In this document: positions 24,401 to 37,898 of the stretch, piece by piece | Layout: the number at the start of each line of letters is the position of its first letter | How positions within the stretch are numbered: position 1 is the stretch's first letter | From: Datisca glomerata | Lineage: Eukaryota; Streptophyta; Magnoliopsida; Cucurbitales; Datiscaceae | Length of the DNA: 64,000 bases | Assembly (NCBI GenBank): GCA_003255025.1 | Contig: QANY01003970.1 | Location: 744,001-808,000 of the forward strand | Direction: 5' to 3' | Made by a program: the position numbers and the translations under genes | Notes under the pieces: model-generated | Seen by the model: the letters and a program-made list of their open reading frames with translations, nothing else | Database searches by the model: none | Told to the model about the DNA's origin: nothing

Positions 24401-24864
24401 TCAATGCAATAATGGTATCGACAATCCAGAGTGGTTGCTTCCCGTTGTCACATTTCTTCCCTCCATGAACTTCCTTTTCCCTTTCCCGTCTCAGTTATTC
24501 TTTTTTCACAACTCGTTCAGGAAACCGTCTTTGGCTAGTTTCTCATCGTAGTCTTTCAGCTGGAAGGAGTCCCTCGTGTAATGTCCACTATTCCTATGGT
24601 AGGAGCAGTATTTGTCTTTGTCCTTATAATGTGGCTCCTTTATGAGTGGGGCCAGCCTCTTCAACCAAGGTTTATCTTTGATCATATCAAGGACTTAGTT
24701 TATTGACACCGTGATAGGTGTGTAGACTTTGTCTCTGGGATGAACATCGTCAGTGTATTTCCTTTGACTTTTGGTCTTGTCGGATTATTGTCACCACGCT
24801 ATCTTTCTCCGTTTGCTGAGTTCTCTTTCTGTCGGTTTTGGAGTTCCGTTCTTCTTTTTGGGAC

Positions 24865-25980
24865 TCATCGTCCCTCCGTTCTCCCAGCTTCAACAAACTT
24901 TTCTTCTTCTTCTTTCGGTGTAATGTAGCTTTGTACCAGTTGGAACATCTCATCCATAGTTAAAGGCTTCACTTTGACAAATCTTCGAGGGGTGCGTTTA
25001 GGTCTAGCCCCCATCTGAAAGCTAGTCCAGCCACTCGATCGTGAAAATTCTCCACCTTGTTCATCTCCTCTTTGAATCTGTTGGCATATTGACATAAAGA
25101 TTCTCCTTTCTAGCGAAAATAGTTAGGAGGTACTCTGTGTCCTCTATCACCGCACGATATGTAGAGTACTGCTCCAAAAATACAGTAGACATGACAGTAA
25201 AGTTAGTAATAATATGAGCGGGAAGAGAATGATACCATTTTAAAGGAGTTATGTCCAGGTTGGTAGGGAACATTCGACACATTAACGCGTCCTCATGCCG
25301 GTACAATGACATAACTTGCTTGAATCATCTGAGATGGTCCACCGGATCAGACTTTCTTTCATAACACTTGAATTTTGGTACCACCAACTTCTTTGGTATC
25401 AGGGCCACCGGGATTTTTGGACTAAGGAGGGTTCTGGTAAACGATTTGAGATAAGCATTCCCGTACTCCCTAGATTTCTTAACTCCATCATTTTCTTTCC
25501 AGCATCTCTTACATAACCTCTTCAGTCATACCTTTCGGTGGACGCGCTTCTCCCGTTGTTTCTTTCGTATAGAGTTGGGACTGGATATCTATGTCTTCAT
25601 TCTGCATGTTCATACTGTTCTCATTGTCCTCCCGCCTGGCTTCTCGTCCGCCTCATTCTTAACGGTTTTCCCGTTCTTCGTAGTTGGTTTGTTTGTTAAC
25701 ATCTGCACGTGTGAGTGCAAATTCCTGTTGTAGCGCATTGATCTGGTCTTACACCATTTATAACGCATTGCATAGCGTTTCAGCATTCCTCTACTCCATC
25801 TCCTGCATCTCTTTCAAGATCGTCTGGAGCATCTCAAGTGGCAGAGCGGGTTGATTGACATGATCCTCCTCGTTCCTAGTTCTGTTTCCCTCGCTAAAGG
25901 AAAATGTTTGATCTGGTTTCTGGGCATTGTTCAATTTTGGAAAGGTATTTCTTGATGTTTTCTCTTCACTCTCAATGAAA
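24865..25980 (-). pseudogene. Gag (capsid) region of gypsy element C, frameshifted
   Basis: Fragments from high to low: the N-terminal 'FPKLNNAQKPDQTFSF' (25940-25900), then near 25390-25330 'PKFKCYERKSDPVDHLR'. 25312-25061 follows with 'YRHEDALMCRMFPTNL' and 'LKWYHSLPAHIITNF', the conserved retrotransposon gag pattern. 25095-24865 has a basic-charged stretch. Gag forms the virus-like particle. At least two frameshifts separate the pieces, and a zinc knuckle was not seen. Confidence 0.75.
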
Positions 25981-25989
25981 GTATCAAAA

Positions 25990-26410
25990 TGTAGAGAATT
26001 TTTCCTCACTCATTAAAAAACAGTAGGGAGAAGAGAGTAAAGAGAGTATGAATGATGAAATAGTTGAAGAATTACTTGGTTCGTATTGATTCCATTAAGC
26101 TTGCAATTAACCTCTATTTATAGGCCATTTTAAAATCTAATTAAAATAACCTTATAAACGGAAATCTTAAGACCAAAATATTCACCGTAATTTAAGAATA
26201 TTTATCCATAACTAGGAGATTATCCCCATATTCTAGGGATTACAATCATATTTAAGGGATCACAAGAATATTCCCTGAGAATCATATATTTTAGCTTTAA
26301 CTACTGAATTAATCTCTACCGTCAGATTGATCTCACGGTCTTGATTCATTTTTCCCGTTCCGCCACTATGGTGGTTTTCGAACTCTCTTCTAATTGTTTT
26401 TTTTCAACAC
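25990..26410 (-). repeat. 5' LTR of element C (upstream limit uncertain)
   Basis: On the minus strand a TATA-like 'cctataaatagagg' (about 26127-26114) is followed by a leader and the end CTCTACA at 25990. Immediately after it 'ttttgatactttcattgag' resembles element B's primer region 'aattggcgctttcattgaa'. The start is either near 26409 (TGTTGAAA) or near 26452 (TGTATTCG). I favour about 26410 on length (A and B LTRs are 390-404 bp). Confidence 0.5.
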
Positions 26411-26989
26411 GCATGTCCTTAGTGGTGGTTCTTTATGCAAAACGAATACAGTCGCGCGTTAATTCTAACCTCTGTTTGGTTCTTTATGTTGTAGAAGATA
26501 TGCATTTAATTATTTTCATAATAGCTATTAATTCAAATAGAAGTTTAAAAGGTTATTGATTAATAGAGATAAACTCAACGCTTACGTTGATTTTTTTCTT
26601 AAAGACATTCGGAGATCAAGGCAAGTATTGGTGAAAAGTATATTGTCTATATATTGTAGATATACTAATTCCTAAACCAAGCAATAACAGTTCAAGTTTG
26701 TCTTAAAAGGTGAAAAGTGTTGAGCCTACAATTGTTAGATGTGTGCCAAAAAAAAGATGATGAAGAGAGCATTGAGTGTTTTGAAAAAAAATTATTAGAT
26801 TTGGTTTAAATATATTTACTCGCTTCAAACAACATTTTTTTGAATTATATGTTTTAGTTAAGATGTTTATGTTTGATTTATTGGTTTACATTTTTTTGGT
26901 TTAAAGAAAATATATTAACCAAGAAAAGTACACCCCCAGGATAAAGTAAACAAGAGAAAACAAACCAATAATTAGCCTACTGCCAACAA
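26411..26989. other. AT-rich spacer
   Basis: No recognisable gene or repeat between the LTR of element C and the LINE remnant. Confidence 0.4.
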
Positions 26990-27722
26990 TCTAAAAGAGA
27001 ATCATCTAAGCCCAAATTCTCTTTATTGTTAAGAAGCCAGTCTTTCTCTTATCATTCTAGAAATTTTCCTAGGAATGAAAGAATAGATTATTTTACTTGT
27101 AAAAACCCTCATATTTCTCTCAATAAAAAAACAGTAAAAGAAAGTATATAAAAGCAGCTTAAAGCTAAGCTCAGTGTAAGCGTCTGTATTACATTCATAA
27201 GTATTTGTATTACAATCATTTAATAGGAGATGTATAAGAAAGGACCCTTGCATAGAACTGAAGGAGCATCGACACTTGATCAAAAGAGGTCTCAAACCAT
27301 GTTGAGTTGTATCACACTCAAAGAAGATATGCTGGCCAGATTCAAGACTTATAGTGCATAACATACAAGCAATACCATAAGTGGAGCTCCATTCTTTCAC
27401 ATGGTCTTTAGTAGCAGGCTTGTATGACAGGTCAACCAAGTGATGAAAGCACCCTTAGGAATATGGCTCGGAAACCAAACCACTTTGGTCTAGGGGATGA
27501 AGGAATGTTGGGGAGCCAAGGCTGCATAAGTTTTGCTAATGGAGAAGGAGCCATTTGAGGACAAATTCCAACGCCAAAACTCATTATGGCTAGGAGGATC
27601 CAGATCAAGAGTGAAGTCACGTGACTCAAACTAGAAACCAAACTAGCATTAGGCCAATACCATATTCCTTCCCTAATTAGAATAGACAAAAGGGTTTGTG
27701 TTTTTTGATGTCTTGTTTTCAT
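26990..27722 (-). pseudogene. LINE ORF2 C-terminal remnant (zf-RVT region)
   Basis: Minus-strand frames 27722-27432 and 27439-27029 together read like the zf-RVT end of a plant LINE. The pieces are 'PKWFGF' / 'WFPSHIPKGAFITW', then 'TKDHVKEWSS', 'CMLCTISLESGQHIFFEC', and a final 'FFIERNMRVF...'. The C-x2-C and H-x4-C spacing is that of the zinc-binding zf-RVT domain. A frameshift joins the two frames. It is a separate, shorter and differently oriented remnant from the LINE at 4790-11056. No poly(A) or target duplication is visible. Confidence 0.7.
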
Positions 27723-27729
27723 TTCCTAT

Positions 27730-28590
27730 ATTTTAAAATATCTTATCTCAATAAATTTAAGTTTTATAATTGTTATATTATTTCGTACGAAAAGTCCCTT
27801 TTTATTTCCACGGCTTGGCCTAGTCAATACCTAGCCAGGCTTTTTTTGTTCCAATGAATTGTAGATAAAATAATTTATTTGATTTGAAAACAAAAAAAGC
27901 TTTTGAAACAACACAACAACTATAAAGAATAATTATTTTGATTCATATAAATTCAAATGATATAGAATCAAAGTGCAATTTCTTATTATTCTTTCTTTTT
28001 TATTTACTTTTACTGGAATAAAAAAACTTATGATTTAATTAGTTAAATGAGTTATCTTGTCATAATCTCATTAGTCTCTCAAATGAAAATATGTCAACGT
28101 TCTCATTTTTAGGAAGGAAAAAACTTTGAGATTATAAATAAATTATGCACATATAAGATTATTTAGAAATTTCTAGAAATAGTTTAAACATTAATGTTCA
28201 AAATTTTTTAATGCGGCACTAATCAATTGAATGAAATTTATTAATATAAAATTAATACAATTAAGAAATTATTGAAAAATTGAAATGTCATTAATCACTT
28301 AAATGAAATTTATTAATAGATTAAAAATTTACATAAATAGAGGGAGTAATAATAAAAATAACTAATAATCGGTGCAGGCACAGCAATTTCATCAAACCAG
28401 TTGTCAAAATGGAAAAACATCACCCAACTAAACACGCCCTTAAAGGAGATGGCGTGCCCAACGAGGAATTGATATTTCAAAAAACAAAAAAAAAAGAATA
28501 TTTCAACGTGCTTGATGATAACGCTAACACAAATGGCTGTACTGTTGCCAGCGCATTAACCCATCGTTTATAAAAAAACAAACCGCCTCA
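27730..28590. other. AT-rich intergenic stretch
   Basis: No convincing ORF or repeat. It leads into the promoter-like sequence at 28599. Confidence 0.4.
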
Positions 28591-28598
28591 CATCAACT

Positions 28599-28700
28599 AC
28601 GTCATCAAATCTCAGCCATTGGTTTCTATGCCGTATATTCATCCTCACCGTCCATATCATTCCGTTCCTCTATAAAACGATTGGGTTCTCTCTAGGTTAA
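28599..28700 (+). promoter_or_regulatory. Candidate promoter: ACGTCA, reverse CCAAT box, TATA box
   Basis: ACGTCA at 28599-28604, ATTGG (reverse CCAAT) at 28618-28622 and CTATAAAACG at 28670-28679 have spacing normal for a plant pol II promoter. The downstream sequence becomes CT-rich and less AT-rich, like a 5' leader. This is inference from motifs only. Confidence 0.45.
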
Positions 28701-29506
28701 CCATCCATCGTCTCCGTTCTATTTTCGTTCTTCTTTCTTTGATGTCTCTCCCAGATCTGCGCCGTTTGATGTTTCTATAGCAGTTCTGATCATCAAATGC
28801 TTGTAGATCGGCCCTTGTTCTATACGTTGATGGTTGTTTCATCATCCTTGGTGATTTTTTCTGCCTACATCCAGGTTAATATCTTTCTATTCGTCTTGTT
28901 GTTTTAGATTTCGTTATCTTTCGATCTAATTCTGATTACTGCAATCTCTTACAGGTCTAACCGTTGATTGTGTTTTCAAGAGTTCCGATCTCACCGTGTC
29001 GCTTGTTTCTTAAGGTTGGATGCGATCGTCAAGATCTGAAGCTTCAGTTTATATTGAATATTCTTTTTCTTCGTCTCTGTGGCTGGATTTAATTCGTAGT
29101 GATCATTAGTGCTTCAAATTTTGCGCTACCCTATCAGATCGGTTATGTACTGTGCGTCGATGCGTCTTTGTTAAATTTTTCTTTGCCCAAGAGTTCTGAA
29201 AATCTAAATACAGGTATGGAGCTGAAGCTGTTTTCTGACGACGCTATCGTCGACCAAGTCATCAGAGTCTTGCATACTAATCTGTCAGAGAATGTTGTTT
29301 TATGGTGGCTGGTTGTAACATCTGTAGAAGCTTGCTTCGGAAAGTTGATCATGCGGCTCATCAACAGATTTTGTAAAAGTGTATTTCTATATGGATGTAT
29401 AAGATATCGGGACTATCGGCCTCGGTGTCGACGAGTCCTGACTGTTCTTTGTCATCCGACCTTTGCCATGACGGGTGCGCTTGCATGGCAGGTCAATGAA
29501 AATTAA
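28700..29506 (+). other. Candidate spliced transcript of unknown identity
   Basis: Downstream of the TATA box the base composition is noticeably higher in G+C than the surroundings. A probable small intron runs 28875-28954 (CAG/gttaat ... ttacag/GTC, 80 nt, pyrimidine-rich end). The longest frame (29099-29506 from a non-ATG start; first ATG at 29216, 'MELKLFSDDAIVDQVIRV') has 96 codons from that ATG and no domain that I recognise. Several short upstream frames precede it. It could be a non-coding RNA, the 5' end of a broken gene or a small-protein gene. Confidence 0.35.
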
Positions 29507-29859
29507 TAAAAAAGTATCTTTTTCGTTTCGAGGGGAGATCGCACGGGCATTTTCCGGGGTCTCCTCTCGCTGGTGTGCCGTCTCCTGCTTTTCTTTTTTC
29601 TCTACGATCGTTATTTGATCGCGCCTGCACAAAGACAACAAGAAGAGCGACACCACCATCATCGGAAGGATTATGCGTTTGTCCTAATCTATCATCCAAG
29701 ACAAAAGGTACAATCGGAATTCTTTCTTCAATTTTATCAAATTAAGAAGATCCGCATCATAATCATCGGCACTAGATATTACATCTATTCACCATATTTT
29801 GACGTATACGGGATGATAATACTAGCGGAATTCACTCATTTCTTGAGTTAACGAAGTTT

Positions 29860-32113
29860 TTAATTTGAAAGAATTTTCTGAACCTCCTGAAATTATGTAG
29901 TTACTTTTTCAAGTAAAAGAACTCTTAACTAATCAACTGGGTAAATATGTTGAAAAATATTTAGATTAATGTGAAGTATTGATTTATCTTTCTCCATAGA
30001 ATCTTAAAAGTAAGCTGGATTACACTAATTCGCTGTTTTGTTTCCAATCAAAGTTGAGTAAGCAAGTTCTAATGTTCGTGATTCGATTATACATCCACTC
30101 TTCCTTGTATCGCCAGTTCATCTTATGACGCTTACATTGTCATCATTACATATCTAATTCACTGCATTATTTTATAATAAATTCACGGGCCCAAAATTTT
30201 GTTCCGAGTGAGTTAATGTTTACGTAAGCAGCGGCTTTTAGTCATGTAATTCGGCCCTTGTCTGTTAGGTGGCCAATGTAATGAATAATTGTATGGAATG
30301 GTTGTGTAAAATTGTATTTAGCGTTGCATGATGAAGCTTTAAAGAAGATAATTATAGCTTGCGAGATTGAGAAACCTGCCGGGGTCAACAACTGCTGGGA
30401 TGGATGGTCTTGAATTGTCTGATGGGGATTGCCGCAGCTGAAATTGCATAGCAACTTGAGGTGAATTGTACATTATCTTGCGTGTCTGACGTCGTTCCTA
30501 ATTTGCACATAACATAAGACGTTTAGATTGGTTAGTCTATCGAAATTTGTTTTATCAATTCTTGGTACTTTTTCTATTATGTTCTTTTACTTAAAGCTCT
30601 CTCATTAGATATATATCAAGCTCAACTACCAATTTTATGTTAATTGTGTAGTACAATTATTACATTTTCATGGAGTTACTTTGCATGGTTCCAATATTTT
30701 TTTATAATTCGCGTCTCAGTTAAGTTAGTTCCTCTGTTAAAGTTAATTTAGTATAGGGATTTAAATGCGTCCTTTTTGTAAATTGTGGTAAATTTTCTTC
30801 CACATCGAAGTGTAAAGAACCAGGACATCTTTATTCAATAATTGGTAGTTTTACTTTATACATGTAAGAGTGGAATATTTTCGATAAACCTCTGGACTGC
30901 GTACGGTGTGCTTAAATATGAACAAGTGATAGATTTGTAACATTTTTCTTTCTAGAATTCATTTAAATTTAATTAAAATTAGATATTTTCATATCTTTTT
31001 TTATCTTATTCATTTAGTAACTTATTTTTTTAATTCATATATATTTTATTTAATAATATCATTGCAAATATCAAGTATGAAGTCAATAATTAATTTTTTC
31101 ATTACAAATATATATAAATTAAATATTTCATATTATATATGTTATCAAACATAAAAATTTCATTTCTATAAAATATAATCATGAAGAGATCTCCTCTTGA
31201 TTATTTTGAAGAATATAATAGAATATTTTTTAAATTTTATAAATGATTCATTATTATTATTATACATTAATTCCAACTTTAATGTGTATATTTTACTTGA
31301 TACATACAAGTAAATAATTTATTTTTTTTATTTGTTCATTCAAAATAAGATAATAAATTGATTTAAGAAATATTTAACTCTTAGGTTTGCTTAAAATTTT
31401 GCTTGCGTTTTTTTATTTTTGTACCTCCGATCAGTTTTTTATACGTCAAAATCTGGCTGAGAAAATAAAAAATTGTTCCATCCACTAGAAAATTTTATTT
31501 GTTGAATTTTTTTTGCGTGATTGGTGTAATAAATTATAACAATTATAGTGCTTGTAATCTAAATTTGGTGAAATTTATAAAAAGAATTCCGTGATTTGTT
31601 CATTGTAACTACTGAATACAGTGCAAATAACTAGCCTAATTTTCAAGTTATATGCCGCTGAACGTTTCGAAACGAGAGTCATTAATTCACAATACAAATT
31701 TCGTTACTCTGGTTTTAGCATTTGTTCTTTTGCTCTTGGGCTCTTATGTGAAAGATCCGTAGCTAAAAATGGAATAGCGTTCTAGTTCCTTTATGGGGAC
31801 TGAGAGGTGATGGTCCGAATCCATCCGGATCTAATTCAGTTGTTTGAGTAAATATACTATTGCAAATGATACCTGCTCTTCTTGGCTTGTTGAAACATAC
31901 TGATGAATATAAATTTCTGAAATGTTTTTGTTAGATGCTTTTTGAGATTAATACTCATATCATACATCATTATCTTACATTTCCAACTATAATCTTGTAA
32001 GGTTCAATTATATTTCATGTGATATCATTGTGTAAAATAATCTGGGCAGTTTTAATCAGAACAGACTACCCGAGTCTGCAAGTCTTGACAATAACAGGTG
32101 ACCCAAGTCGGCC
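29860..32113. other. AT-rich non-coding stretch before block copy 2
   Basis: No supported gene. Just before the block, 'gtctgcaagtcttgacaataacag' (about 32074-32097, split by drift) resembles the block start 'ctctctgcaagtcttgatcag'. This looks like a short native duplication. Confidence 0.4.
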
Positions 32114-35100
32114 AACGAACGACTCTCTGCAAGTCTTGATCAGAACATAATGGTTAGATATATGTGTGAAGACTGAATATCTTTTCAAGACTTCCATGCA
32201 AACGGTCCGCCGTTCTGGAATGGCTGTACAAGAATAGAAACATACAAGTCGTTCTTGGAATAGTTGTAGAGGAATAGGTAACTACAAGTTGTTCTTGGAA
32301 TAGCTGTAGAAGAATTGAGAACTACAAGTCGTTCTTTTAATTGTTGTAGAAGAATAGGAAACTACAAGACGATGTTAGCAGTCCTTGAACGACATCGAGA
32401 ATGGTGCTAAAAAGCACCAGTGCCAAGGACCGGTATTCAAGTATATCTGCTTATTTGCTTAACAAGTAAGCTATTGAAATATTTTAAGGAAATAAAAGTT
32501 CTTTCCAAATGATATTTTTTAAGGATATAAAATGCCATAATCCAAATCATTAATAAAAAATGAATTTACCATATTTAAATGGAAATGTACAACTGTCATC
32601 TCATTTCTGATGGCACAAGTTTTCTTACAGAATATGTTTGTGCTGATATGCAAGTTCTTTTCAAATGATATTTTAAGGGAATAGAAATTCATAAGCCAAA
32701 TCATTAGAATTTACCTTATTTATGTGGAAAGGTACTATATTTTAATTAAAGTTGGAATAAATATAGTTGATGGAAAAAGGAAATGGTATGTAGTACCGTA
32801 GTATAAATTGAATGCATATTTTTAGTTGTGATTATGAATTTTCAATGATGTGTTTATCTGAATGAAAGCAAATATAGTTGGGATCATTTTTTTATTTTTA
32901 GTTTGTGCAATGTTATATTGTTATTATTTCTATTTTGATACATTATTATTCAATAAAATTGTAGAATATCATGTATGTTCTAAAAAATAAAATTAGGAGT
33001 ATATAATAGAAACGTGCTCTTAAAGTTCAAAAGAAAAAGTGTTATCAATGAAAGTAAGTTATTTGTTTCATTTTTTATTTTGAATAAATATTCATTCTTT
33101 AATTTGTATTGTAAATTTATTTTTCGTTTGTAGATTTCTTGTAACTATATTTATTTCATATACTTAAATAGGTAGAAATCTACACTGAGCCATATGGATG
33201 GAAATGATCGATCAAGAGGTAGTGAGGAGATCTCCACCGCATGAGTACGAGGAGAAGGGGATTTTCATCACGAGAGGTCACGTTGTTGCGGCTTAATTGA
33301 CAGCTGAAATATAGAGGAATGAGAGAACTAAAGGGAGTAGATGAAATGAAGAGGGGCCACGCCTGGTAAGAAATCTCATAAGTATGAGTGAGATCCTATA
33401 GGCATGATAAAACTCTCGAAAACATTGAAGAAAGCTTCCTTTTATTATTTTATTATTAAATTGAGGTCTATATAAGGGCTCGTGTAATAGATGAGAAGGG
33501 AATAATGAGGGCAATACAACAAAAGTGATACTCGGAGCATTTACAACACCCTCTTTCACTATCTAACCCTTTCATTATTTTTTAGTTATTGTCGACCCTA
33601 TTTGTGTGAGAAAGCTTCCTTTACAATACTAATTATACTAACATCTAAAATATAGCATAACTCTTTGTTTAAAAAAATATGGCATAACTAGCTTGATCTT
33701 TATATAACTTAACTTGCTAGAACTAATTCAAAGTTATCAATTAAAGTTCACTTAAATCTTATATATTAATTACTAGTTTTTTTAAAAATTCATTAAATAT
33801 ATGAATGAATTTAAAAGGTTAATGTCTACTTTTATCAATTTATTATAATTTTAAAAATAACTAATTATTTAATGTCAAAATTGTATATAAGAAGTGGACA
33901 AACGTTTCGAAATGATTCACATTATGATTTTAATTTCTTCACATAATGAGAGAGCGTAACCCAAACTTTTCATCTCCTTCTCAAACTTCACATTAGTGTT
34001 GTGGTTTTTAAATCATTTAGAAATTACAGTAAATTAGCCCTCGTTTTTAAGAAGAGATTGCAAATATGACATTTTATTTTTCAATTTCTCCTAGAGAGAT
34101 TTTCATAAAGAGACATCCGCAATGGAAAAAAAAAGACGATTTTAAGACCCTCACATTACTTTTAATGAAATTTAATATTTTAAAGAAAAAACTAAGCTAC
34201 CCTTTGTTTTTTGAATTTGTTGACTGTTAGCCCATGGTTCAGGATTATAATCTCACTGGACTACGCTCCTGCAAATGTTAATTTCAACTCCCAATTGTTA
34301 GAACATGATATAGTAGAAATTTTTTGCTTGACTAGAGTTTAATAAGGAATAACTTCATCTTTTCTAAACTGAAAAAATGGCAGAATTTTTTTTTTCAAAA
34401 ATGATCAGAGTAAATAATTAAATACAAAAATATATAGACATAAACGATTTATTTACTTTATTCTGGTCATTTTAAAAAAAATTGTGACCATTAACAGTTT
34501 GAGCTGTCTATTTTTGCAGTTCACCCTAATTTTTTTCATTGAAAATTATAGTAGATGACCATCTTTATTAAATAATTAGCAGCAATGACCCTTCGTTTAT
34601 ATACATATAAAAATGACCATATTTAAGTATATACATTTTTATGTATATTGAACTTACTATTTTGTCTTTAGTAACTGACTTTTTGTTACAAAAAATAAAA
34701 AATAAATAAAAACCTACGCCCATCTTCTTTAACCTCTACCATAGACATTTTTTGAACGTGTTTTCAACCAAATTTACAGCTCAAAAATTTCAAGATTTTC
34801 ATATTCAATCTCTTATTCTAGAACATTCAATAGCAAATTAATACTGGAGACTCCAAATTGAAGGTCAAAGAAAATTCATATTCAAGTATCGGCTCCAATT
34901 TTTTTTTCTCCCCTTGAATCAGTATCTCCTCCGACGACCATCTTCACTGGTAAGCTTCAGTAAAACCTTTGATTAATAAAGGGAACAAACAATTGATTTT
35001 GCATTTTTTAACTGAACTTTGTTATGTGATTCTGTCTCTCTCTCCTTTCTCTTTCTCTGTTTCTCTATTTTTTCTATTGTTTCAGAATTAGGTGAGTCTT

Positions 35101-37150
35101 TTGCTGAAATTTTGCATAAAGAGAGGTATGGTACTATATTCCTCTCTATTTCTTTGTCTATCTTTCTCACGTATTTGACATTGGCCATGCGATTTTTATT
35201 TTTATTTTAATATATAAACTTGTCCTTTTAGTTATGTTTAGGCATGTAAAACTCATAATTATAAATTTTGGGCATGAGGATATATTAATCTTATTTTAAT
35301 ATATTAAACTTGTCTTTGTTGCATGTTAAGCTAGACAAGCCTCATAAGTGTCAAATCTAGTTATCAATTATTCATGTTCTCCATGTGACATATAATTTAT
35401 CAATGTGAGACTCTTATTCGATGGATGTGATAATTATGAGTGTGTAAATAATGAGTGCATCTATATTAAATTAATCAAATATAAAGAGAATCTTTGATGA
35501 TCCAATTAAAACAATTATGTTGTTTTGAAGTGGAATGTATACAATAACTCTCAAAATTCATATCTTCTTCTCCCTATATCTATATGTAATAGAAATATTT
35601 TATTTTTGCTAAGTGTAAAATTTGTAATTTATAGTATTCTCTATTCCAGGTGAAATTTAGTTCATATCGTTGTTTTGGTCACAATAGAAAGACGTGCAAG
35701 AACCCAAAAAAATTAGCTGCTAGTTCTTCTTATTGAAAAGATTTGTTTTGCCAATTTTTGTATTGTTCTGTATTATCGAAATATGAGAACTGTCTGCAAC
35801 ATACTCTTACTGTCTCTTTTATTTTGAATAAAAAATATGTCTTGTGAAATACATATTTACAAGTCGTAAACATATTTTTAACATGTTAAGTCAAGAGTTG
35901 CAGTGTTCTTTGTGCATATTTGTTACTGCATTTGATATTTTTTCCTTGAAATACATATACATATTCATTATTGTCCCGTTTATTTTGAATAACAATGAGT
36001 CTTGTTAAATATATGTTTACGACTCGTAAATAAATATTTAACCTGTTGAGTTTGGAGATGCAGTGTACTTTGTGCATATTTGTTACTGCCTTTTATATTT
36101 TTTTCCTTAAAATTCATATAGATTTTACTAAGTTGTATTTAATTTTGATATTGTCTTCGCAATTTTTTAACAATAAGCATTTCATTAGTTATATGTCAAC
36201 AAATTGAAAACATGTTTAAAATTTAGCTGCTATTCTTCTATTGGAAAATGCTTGTTTTGACAAATTTTGTACCCTTGGAAATAAGTGAACTATCTGCAAC
36301 GTACTCTTATTGTCTATTTTATAGATCTTACTAAGTTGTAATTGATTTTGATATTGTATTCGTATTATTTCAATAATATATATTTGTTAATTATATGTAA
36401 GAGAATTGAAAACATATTTTTGACATATTGATTATGGAGTTGTAAAAAAATAATATTGAATTTACAAGAAAATAATACTGAGTTTACAAGTAATGTATAT
36501 TATGTTTACAAATATCGTAAACATATTATCAACCATATCTTGCATGTGAAAACTACAAACAATATTTGAGAAACTCAAAAAATAAAAATTTATTTCTTAA
36601 AAGAAATAATAAACAGAATAGTAATTGAAACTCACAGGTGAATTGTGGTGGGTTTAAAACAACTGCACCTTATTGAAATTTAACACAGATTGTAAGATGA
36701 TACGATTTAAAGGATATTGCACTACCGATGAACATCGAAGTTACTAAACAATAATATTTGAATCATAAACAAAGTAATATATATATATATATTCATAAAA
36801 GAGGGGATGAATATTAGTTAAAAGTGATATATTATGTGTTAAAAAAGACTTATCTTATAATTATAAAGCTTATTTATGAAAAAAAGTTAGCCCCACATTT
36901 TTTAATTTAAAAGTAGAGTACATTTTTCATTTCATTACATGAAAAATTGTAGGGTACATTGTCATATTGAGCAAAAATTAATGTAGCTATTGATAGTCTT
37001 TAATGAACCCACATGATAGTATCTAAGATATCTTATCTTTGAATATTGTACCTATCATGCACTTTAGTAAAATTCTATCACACATTTACTATTTTCCATT
37101 AGAAAAGAGACACGTGTCCTCACTTTATCTTTATCTTCTCCCCCAACTTT
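32114..37150 (+). repeat. 5.04-kb duplicated block, copy 2 (probable source)
   Basis: Direct repeat of 17655-22690 at an offset of 14459 bp, changing to 14458 after a 1-bp deletion near 33530. It is not flanked by the 32-bp target duplication. At its right end the 'ctttatct.tatcttcttcccc' microrepeat continues across the block boundary (37117-37190), as expected of the original locus. The content is AT-rich and non-coding, as described for copy 1. Confidence 0.95.
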
Positions 37151-37190
37151 ATCTCTATCTTCTTCCCCCACTTTATCTCTATCTTCTTAA
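37117..37190 (+). repeat. Three 24-bp units 'actttatctctatcttcttc'
   Basis: The short tandem array spans the right boundary of block copy 2. Copy 1 contains only its first unit, so the copy-1 breakpoint lies in this array. It creates the Leu/Tyr-repeat frame at 37039-37227, which is not a gene. Confidence 0.85.
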
Positions 37191-37898
37191 CCATCGAATA
37201 TCTACACTCATCCTCCATTTTAGTTAATTTTTTTAGCTTTTCTTCCCCACGTTGTTCTACTACTTTCCTTCTATTTTCTTACAGATCAATAGTCGTCGTG
37301 GTTATTTGAAACACTGGTTCACGGTGGCTCGTTGACCATGTCCCTTGTTTCGGTGGCTGCTATCCATGCCTTCCTGGCTCAAAAGTTGGAGTGGTTTTCT
37401 CTGTGAAATAGTAATGGTGGAGTACTTGATCGTGTGTGAGAGAGAAATGAGGAGATGGTTGTTTCTGTTATGTACTAAAATGTTAGAACTCTAATTTTAA
37501 TCAGTAGTTATATTAATAGATAAATTACTTTTGCAGCTTCTATTATTTAGGAGCTATTATTACTAATTATTTTAAGAATAGGATTACTCGTGCCAAAAAC
37601 CTTTTTTTTCAAATAAAAAGTTCACATTTTGTTAAAACCTAAACGATATTAATTTCATTTTTTTCTGTCTCTCACGTATCTTTCTTAGGCAATTTCTCTT
37701 ACTCTCTCTGCCAAAGAGGGAGAGAAGACCTTGGTTTTTCACATCAATTGTGCTTAATCCGAACAACAAATTCCATTATAAAAATAATCACTCTATTTAC
37801 AAAAAAAAGAAAAGAACAAAAAAAGAAATCACTTACTTTTACAAAAAAGAAAACAGAGAAAAAAAAGGAAATCAACTTTTGCTTTAATAACCCAAAGT

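Larger units (their letters stand above)
14268..26410 (-). mobile_element. Tat-type Ty3/gypsy element C, minus strand, 3'-truncated and interrupted
   Basis: Read from high to low coordinates: 5' LTR (about 26410-25990), gag (25980-24865), protease (about 24400-24003), reverse transcriptase (23790-23018), an insertion (23017-16102), RNase H (16101-15440) and integrase (15370-14268). The copy ends within the integrase C-terminus against the Tekay-like gag remnant, so its tandem repeats, antisense ORF and 3' LTR are missing. All proteins are decayed. Confidence 0.8.

Noticed and set aside
17655..37150. The two 5.04-kb copies as LTRs of one giant retrotransposon
   Set aside because: The copies lack TG...CA ends, primer site and polypurine tract. 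The interval between them contains unrelated, older elements (C, a LINE remnant), and only copy 1 has a flanking duplication.
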